From Aplysia californica (taxonomy: Eukaryota; Mollusca; Gastropoda; Aplysiida; Aplysiidae), in NCBI RefSeq assembly GCF_000002075.1, contig NW_004797271.1, positions 697,293 to 761,292 of the forward strand: DNA of 64,000 nt. Direction: 5' to 3'. The notes beneath the pieces were generated by a model, which saw nothing but the letters and a program-made list of their open reading frames with translations, was not told the DNA's origin and made no database searches. The translations under genes and the position numbers were made by a program. Shown here piece by piece: positions 57,333 through 64,000 of the stretch. How positions within the stretch are numbered: the first letter of the stretch is position 1; every line of letters starts with the position of its first letter.

Positions 57333-59214
57333 CTAAATAAGACTGAACTGTTTGCTGCAGCTGCCAGGTGTGTGGTGTGACCCACGTTGAATTATATTCA
57401 CACGACGCAGACATCTGTCAGTTCTGTCAGCGGCCATGTCTGTTGTGAGGCAGAGGTCTTGTCGTGGCATTGTGATGGGGAGTTACATACAGGGGGCAAG
57501 CATGCTGTGTAGACTTGTTCAAGATCAATTTGGACTGTTATACTGGTGGCTGTGGTTCAAGTCCCAATACCATAAGTTATAAGTATAGTGTAAGGGGGCC
57601 CTTTTGAACTTGAGTTCTTTTAGTAAAAGTTTTCCTAGCTCTCTACCTGCTTGACTGAGTCCTGTTGCTTGTTAAAACCGTGACTCTTACAGAACCGTGT
57701 ATTGTGTTGACCGGGGCATTCACCGTACGTATAATGGGCATTCATTGTATAACCTTGGATATGTGAAGAGGTCATAGGTCTCTCAAACTTTTTGACTTTT
57801 CACATCTCTTTTTGAGCTCACTGAGGTCATATTACTTGAAAGACACTGTTTTTATCTACTTTGTGTGATGTGTCTTCAATATGGTTTTCGATATTTTGTG
57901 TGCTCACTTACTATGGTTCGGTGCCATCTTGTAACCTACTTTTATTTGCTTATTTAAAGAGAGTTGTAAGTTGTAGACTCTGGTCTGAAAGAGGGTGTGT
58001 GGCGGTTTGTTTTTCACCTACTCTTCATTTTTATCCTTTGCTCAAGTCCGCCCTGTATTTGGTCTAGTGTTGGGGCTATGTCTAGAGCTGCTGCTGGATT
58101 TAGTCACTTGTACAGAGCATGGTGAAATGGTCCCATACTACCCATATATATATATATATATGTGGAGTGAAACTGAAACAAGTCTGGGACTTAAGGACAT
58201 GAAATCTGTAACCTGCTTAAACTTGTTTCTGCGATATAATGTTGCTGCTCAAAGGAGACATATTTTATAGTGACCTCTGTCTCATTTGTAGCCCTGGAGG
58301 GAGGGAGAGAGAGAGGAGAGAGAGAAAGAGTATATCTGCCCTCCAATAGGCCCTTTTTTGTGTCTACTCCTGCTTAAAAACTTCAGCTCTTCTCACTTAG
58401 GACGACATCAGATCAGCTAGTTCGGAATTTTTTTTTATAAATACCATTATATACATATGATGTTGTGTCCACAGTCAGATCTTTTGTGGCTGGATAAAAG
58501 ACACAATATAGCCTCCTATGTTGAAAGGCACACATCATTGCCCTATCTGCCCTTTCCCATCGCCATCTGTCAACTACCCGGCTTGTATGGTCCTGACAAA
58601 ACTTTCGTAAATTTGGCCCACAATTATCACCAGCAAACTGGCCACCCAAGCCAGAGGTACACACAACACATGATGCATGGCACCCACTAGGCAGCAGTGA
58701 AAATCTCCCTTTTCTCCCACACATGACTCTACGAGGTGGTGATTGTCAATGTCACATACAGGAAGGCTGACGTGCCCACAGCCATCTCATTTGAGTTTGG
58801 AACAAAAGGAAATAGCTCATAATATTGTCCTTCATCTAGTCATGGCGGAACCATTTCCCTTCAAGTAAGCTGGGTGGTGGTGCTATTCAAAAGATGACAG
58901 CATTAAACATCGTTATACCGCCAACTTTATGCTTGACCCAAGGTTGTCGATATAACAGGACTTAGCTGTACTTTAAATTCAAGGGTCCTGCCTCTTTAAA
59001 AACCGTACAGTGGTGAAAGAGGTGTAAACTAAAACCTGTCCATATGCCAATTGGTACATTGGTAAAGGACAGGTCAATGGTTATGCAACATGTATTTTTT
59101 TTTTTTTTTTCTTATTTCAGATGTTTTTGTTTTGGTCATGTACTTCGATGAACTGTTTTTTTTCCCTTTAAAAAAAAAGATCCTTATTTATCTTCTATGT
59201 TACTATTGTCCCCG

Positions 59215-59432
59215 GCATTGGTGGTGTAGTGGTTAGGCGCTATATTGTAGCACGCAGAAGACATGAGTTCGATTCCTGTAACGGGAAAACTTTTATCAAA
59301 TGCATTGAGTCTTTCTGCTGGGATGTTGCATCTCTGTCAGCTGAGGTTGGCCCTGATAAGCAGGGCTGAAGAAGCCTGCCTCCTAAAAGATGTAAATTAT
59401 GTTGATGGGGGTGTAAAACACCTACATTTAAA
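59215..59432 (+). repeat. SINE family B, tRNA-derived, best copy
   Basis: tRNA-like promoter: A-box-like 'tggtgtagtggttaggcgc' at 59220 and B box GAGTTCGATTCC at 59265-59276. Then come 'gcattgagtctttctgctgg', 'tcagctgaggttggccctga', 'gaagcctgcctcctaaaaga' and the tail 'tgatgggggtgtaaaacacc'. At about 218 bp it defines the family. Confidence 0.88.
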
Positions 59433-60708
59433 CCAAAAAAACCCCTCCCTACCCTTTTCTTTATCTTTTGTAAAGATAACGTGTAACAAAAATCTTTTCT
59501 GAAAAGCTTGGAGGTTTTGATTGTCTTAGATTGTCAGGGATGCGGGTTTCTTAACGCATCACATGACATGTGCGTTGTGTATTTTAATTTTTAAAAAGTT
59601 TTTTTTTTTTCAAAGGGGCTTATTGTATCGTGTTTTATGTGTAGTCAAGAAGAGTGATTTGTATCCCTTTACTGTTTATTTGAAGCATTCCAAATGTAGC
59701 TGACACCGTTACTACACGTAGGGTTGTCGTGTAAACGTAACATGCATGTACTACACGCAAACATGATGTGTAAACATAGTGTGTACGTGTAAGCACAGAG
59801 TGTACGTGTAAGCACAGCGTGTACATGACCATTTTGTTTTAGGGAAATAATAGAAGTTGTGAGTTGGAGCATAGAATGCTGCTGGAGCAGCGGGGCTGGA
59901 GGCCTACCCACCCACCCCTCCTCCTTTCCCCCATACACACATACACTCACACATATGTACAGTTGGTACTGCCGTTGTGTTTGTGTAAAAGATAATGAGT
60001 ACATATGTACGCATAAAGGGTACATATGTACGCGTACTGATTTATGACAATTTGTGTTTGGGAGTATATCACATTCATGTATGAGTAGAAGATAGTGTGT
60101 GGAATGCATTGTACTGATGTATAATAATTTCTGGTGATGAGTGCAGCACATGTTTGTGTAGAAGGTAATGAGTACGTATGTAGGCCTGCATCTACCGACG
60201 TATAAAATCTGTGGTGGGAACTATATGTGTACATGCACTGACATTGATGAGTAATGTGTAGTTGGGAAAATATTTTTTGGGGTAATTTTTTTTTTTTCAT
60301 GTTTTTTTTGAGCGAGTGGTTTCTTAGTAGACAGCTGCGTCCTTGACATTGTCCGGTGTGTGTGGATGTGGTTGAAAGATGAACCCTAAGCAGTTGTCCT
60401 CACTTTCTTGTTAGCATCTTCTTGTCATCCTGTCTTCATCTGGTCACTGTCGTAAGAAAACTGAGTAAATTCAACTTGTTTTGCTCATCCTGTATAGATG
60501 GGTTCAATGGAGTTGCTCATTATTCCTTTGGCAGTGAGGATATACTCTTTCATTAAGCTCCTAAAGGTATTTTTGTTCATTTATTTTGTTTTTCGTTCAT
60601 TTTTCTTTCTTCCTTAGAACTGAGAAACTGGGATAGGGGTTGCTTACATTATATGTGATTGTGATTTTAGCCATTTGTCCACGATTTCTGTAATCTTGAT
60701 GAGACCTG

Positions 60709-60714
60709 AATAAA
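60709..60714 (+). terminator. Candidate poly(A) signal, distal
   Basis: AATAAA followed by 'agtttaattgtcattcaca' (likely cleavage near the CA at about 60730) and then a GT-rich element, 'tatgtgtgttgtttgtttgc'. This is the full arrangement of an animal poly(A) site on the + strand and the best candidate for the end of the Sec16 transcript. Confidence 0.5.
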
Positions 60715-61217
60715 AGTTTAATTGTCATTCACATATATGTATGTGTGTTGTTTGTTTGCTTTGTGTTGTGTGTGTCATTTGTTTGCTCTGTGTGGTGTTG
60801 GTGCGCTTCAACATTTCATGTTGTGTTAAAGTTGTGTTTGCGTAACATCCCTCTAGATCTTTTTCCTGTACTTAAGTCTCTATTCCGTACTTCTTTTTTT
60901 TCTCTCTGTTGTCCTACACAAAATAGATCTGATAATTATTATATACTTTTTGTACTCGTGTACCGATCTTTTCAACACAAATTTTCTTCAAGAGATAAGA
61001 GCTCATTTAACTTCTATCTTTGACAGGGCAAAGTCAAGTCGGTCGAGACTTTTGTAAACTCACCAAACAACAGACGTTCAAGAAAAGCCCATTAGGAGCT
61101 CAAATAAGGGCCTTTCGCACCATAGCTTACCATTGTGTAAGTGATTGTAGGGCGTCACTGACAGATCCTACTTCTTTTTTCTCCTTCTGTTGTTTCTGTC
61201 TATCTATCTGTCTTAAG

Positions 61218-61500
61218 AGGGTTGTTGGCGGGTGCTCTGGTGTGGTTTACTCCTCCTTTCCTATCAAACATCCATCGTCCTTATCTCTCCTCCTTCTTTT
61301 TTATGTTTGTTACTCTCTTGTAACATCTCTAATCTTCAGCACTTATATGACCTTATTATGTTGCAAGTGCTGTAATACTCTTACTAAAATAAAAAATAAA
61401 TCTTTTTTATATAGATCTATGTTGCTCTCTTGTAACACATCTATTCTTTGACACTTATATGGTCTTATTGTTGCAAGTGCCGTAAAGCTCTTACTAAAAC
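61218..61500 (+). repeat. Family D element followed by a second tail
   Basis: A full copy (61218 to about 61390) is followed after a short A-rich linker by a 5'-truncated copy ('gttgctctcttgtaacacat' to 'gtgccgtaaagctcttacta', 61425-61500). 'atctgtctta' before and 'atctgtctgtctta' after suggest the pair went in as one dimeric insertion. Confidence 0.7.
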
Positions 61501-61744
61501 TAATCTGTCTGTCTTACTTTTTCCCTGCACTTGAATGACAGTTATTGTGTTGATGTGCATCTCAGTACTCTTACTCAAAATTCAAACATACCATCCTAAA
61601 TACTGGCGGAAGTCCCAATATGAAATCTGAAAAATTTTCAGGACTGCACAAAAGGACAACTGGTAAACGCACACTTTGTAGTCAACCGAATCTTGGGTTC
61701 CTTGTGTTGTGTGAGCAACCACAGCTTTGTAGAAAAGTTTATTT

Positions 61745-61985
61745 TAGCTTAGTAAGAGTTTTGTGGCGCTCGCAACTACAAAAGGCCATATGCCTTAATT
61801 TCGTTTGATGGTCAGGTTAAAAGGTTAAGATGTATGTCTTTCTTTCTCCCTCCACATGTATATGTCTTTTCGTCCCTATCTCACGCACAGATAAAAGTTT
61901 GTGTGAACAGAGGAGCAATTACAAAAGGAATTAAAAAAAAAAAATAGAGGGTTTTAAGGCGCTCACAAGTGTCAGCAGAGAAGTC
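61745..61985 (-). repeat. Short-element tail fragments, minus strand
   Basis: 'agtaagagttttgtggcgct' plus 'cgcaactacaaaaggccata' (61755-61795) and 'ttttaaggcgctcaca' (61953-61968) are the minus-strand form of the tail shared by families A and D. Heads are absent. Confidence 0.55.
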
Positions 61986-62498
61986 TTTACAGGGAATCAG
62001 ACTTATTCTGCTCACCTCTCTAGCTTCAACAGCACAAGGTCTGCTTCGACTATCAAGGCACCTCGGAAATAGTACGTCACAAGAGAGTGACAAGCATACA
62101 AAAGAAGTAGAGGTAAATGACAATAGTAAGGATTAAGAAAGAAAAAGCAGCAGTTCCCTGTTGTAGATCTGGCACAGTTATGAGGTTGACATGAATCAGC
62201 CCATTTACAATTGTACTGTGCTTGAACGAGAAATGTCCCCCCTTTGGGAATGGCCTAAAGACACTTCAGTCAGTGGCACTGCCCCGGCTTTCCCAAGGAC
62301 ACAACGTTGGGTCTGACGCTTGAGTGAACTTGCAACCTCATGATAATGAATCTGGTAGACTGCCGATGCCTATACTGAAGACGTGAAACAAATAACATAT
62401 TTTTAACGCTCCAATGGTTAGAAACCTGACTAGGGGAAATAAAAACCACAACAGTGTATTGAGCATGAGAAGTTGGTCCAGCTTTACTTTGCTTTTTG

Positions 62499-62673
62499 GT
62501 TTTAGATTTAGAGAGAGTTTTACGGCATTTGCGACACAAGCATGTCACTTAAGTGCTGAAGATTAGAGATGTTACACATAAAAGAAACATACACAAAAAA
62601 GGAGGGATAAGAATGATGGATATCTGTTAGGAAAGAAAGAGCAAATCACACTAGAGCACCCGCCAACCACACA
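62499..62673 (-). repeat. Family D short element, minus strand
   Basis: Complement of the family: 'gagagagttttacggcattt' at its tail and 'tagagcacccgccaaccaca' at its head. One of the few minus-strand copies in the window. Confidence 0.85.
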
Positions 62674-63326
62674 CTACTTTGCTTTTAAATATTTTAATTA
62701 TAATTAAAGGTCTTATAAAAATGCAAACAATCTGATGAAATCATATTTTTTATTAAGTGATAAAAACAAATCATTATTAAATATTTACATACCAATGTAC
62801 AAGTTAATCAATACATACTATGTAAGTATATTACATTGACATCATAATATGAACAAGCAGGAATTTGTCTTCACATAGAGATTATATGTAAGGTTGATAT
62901 ACCACAGCTGCTCACCAAAAGTCTGCAATGCACTATCATAACTTCCAACAGATATGATAAACTATGAACAATATTGAAATAAAACTCTCTGATCCCCACC
63001 AAACAATCAGAATTGAGATGTAAGGACACTATGCTTATGGTAGAACTAACGTATACCATGGCAGTATTAGGATGGAATTTTGACTATTCTAGGACTATAC
63101 TGGAAGTACAACAGAACAAAACATTCTTCATCCACACCCTTCACCCCCACCCCCCACCATTTTTTTTTAAAAAGAAAAACAAGCATTGTCTCCCGGCCAG
63201 TCATTTCTGTAGATGATGATGTGTTGCAAACAACTTTTGCTTTTCATCCATTCTAACAGCCAAGAAAAAGGAAATAGGCAAAATATATATCATTTTTATA
63301 ATACACACATATAGTTTGTTTGTTTT

Positions 63327-63385
63327 AGTAGGTTTTACGGCGCTCACAACTGCATAAGGTTATATGAGTGCCAAACATATAGTTT
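63327..63385 (-). repeat. Short-element tail fragment, minus strand
   Basis: 'gttttagtaggttttacggc' then 'gctcacaactgcataaggtt', 'atatgagtgcc': the tail of families A and D only. Confidence 0.7.
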
Positions 63386-63649
63386 AAACATGTGCTCCAC
63401 CAACAGAAAACGCAGCCAAGCTGTACTAAATGTCTTCCTGAGAATAAAGCTCAAGTAAATTTGCAGGCAGCTCCAAGTATAAGCTGCATGCAGTTCAATC
63501 CGATTTGGTTCTAATCTACATTTACAGACAGAGTTTACACCACATACAGGGCTCCGAGACAGGGAATATGGCAAAGTAACTAAAATAGCTAAGCCCAACT
63601 GATTAACACTGCAGGAAAAGCTGTATAAGCCAACAGTAGAACTGAACAG

Positions 63650-63862
63650 GATGGCCCAGAATATGATAGATACTGCACCAAGTGTGATGCGATTGGGAAG
63701 AAAATGGATATATACACCCTTTTTCATTTCAATTCTAATCCCAAGTTTTATTTCCATTATCCACTGTAAACCAATAGATACCGCAACAAGTGTGACACTA
63801 TTGGGAAGAAAAAGGTTTATACACCCTTTTTCATTTCAATTTTAATCCAAGTTTTATTGCTA
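63650..63862. repeat. ~113-bp tandem duplication
   Basis: Two copies of 'gatagatactgcaccaagtg' ... 'gattgggaagaaaatggata' ... 'ccctttttcatttcaattct' ... 'ccaagttttatt', the second at about 63774-63862. Similarity is about 85-90% by eye. Confidence 0.85.
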
Positions 63863-64000
63863 ATTCATTTACTGATGGAACACAAACTTCTTTTCAATCC
63901 AACTCCAAGTTCTAATGTAAGTACTGGTAAGCACATTTTGTATTACAAATTACACTTTCATTTTCTTTGCTTGAATAGTAACGGCTGAAGGGAATACAAC

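Larger units (their letters stand above)
53968..60735 (+). other. Probable long 3' UTR or downstream sequence
   Basis: No splice acceptor-led coding exon is seen after the stop. AATAAA occurs at 56841-56846 and again at 60709-60714. The region contains a (CA)n tract (55499-55592), one family D element (57161), a worn pogo-like end ('gtcgatataacaggacttag' near 58945) and a family B SINE (59215). If the 60709 signal is the real end, the 3' UTR is about 6.7 kb. That cannot be told from sequence alone. Confidence 0.45.
60736..64000. other. Downstream DNA, no recognisable gene
   Basis: Contains family C pieces (61130-61215, 61500-61575), family D copies on both strands, and A/T-rich DNA. Minus-strand AATAAA lies near 62750, 63750 and 63850, so a gene converging from the right could end here. 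No coding exon supports this within the window. Confidence 0.45.

Noticed and set aside
63344-63757. 137-residue minus-strand frame near the right edge
   Set aside because: No family resemblance. It overlaps a SINE tail and a tandem duplication, and has no splice or codon evidence.

Overview
The window is animal nuclear DNA. It holds one long, intron-rich protein gene on the + strand among dense repeats: SINEs, MITEs, minisatellites and microsatellites. The repeats include tRNA-derived SINEs, short elements with the same kind of modular SINE tails, and hAT, piggyBac, pogo-like and Mutator-like non-autonomous DNA transposons. That mix and the divergence of the protein suggest a lophotrochozoan, most likely a mollusc and perhaps a gastropod. 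This is an inference; the species cannot be read from the sequence.

The gene is Sec16 (Sec16A type), the large scaffold of ER exit sites in the COPII pathway. I could follow 30 coding exons from the ATG at 7550 to the TGA at 53965-53967. All junctions are GT/AG and the phases agree at every junction. The exons sum to 6891 nt, giving a protein of 2296 residues. The order is: a single 2775-nt N-terminal exon (disordered, poly-Q); an Arg/Tyr-rich region (exons 2-7); the central conserved ACE1-type domain (exons 8-18); a Q-rich and acidic linker (exons 19-23); and the conserved C-terminal region (exons 24-30).

Layout. 1-7548: upstream DNA and probably a 5' UTR intron, with a Mutator-like fold-back element, a tRNA-SINE and local duplications. 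7550-53967: the Sec16 coding span. Its introns carry a 1.7-kb hAT element with a pogo-like element nested in it, a piggyBac remnant, several MITEs, a LINE 3' end interrupted by a 227-base assembly gap, and many SINEs. 53968 to about 60,730: a probable very long 3' UTR or downstream sequence, ending at a good poly(A) signal. 60,735-64,000: repeats and no recognisable gene.

Two patterns stand out. First, many intron minisatellites start at, end at or contain a copy of a splice site of this gene (introns 5, 7, 10, 17, 21, 22, 25 and 27). The array at exon 25 repeats the donor four times at an 18-bp period, so each alternative donor would add six residues in frame. Second, a truncated SINE sits at the exon 24 donor. 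Its target-site duplication contains the donor, and the SINE appears to supply the last two bases of the present GTGAGT. The short interspersed elements also look modular: one family shares its 5' head with a second family and its 3' tail with a third.
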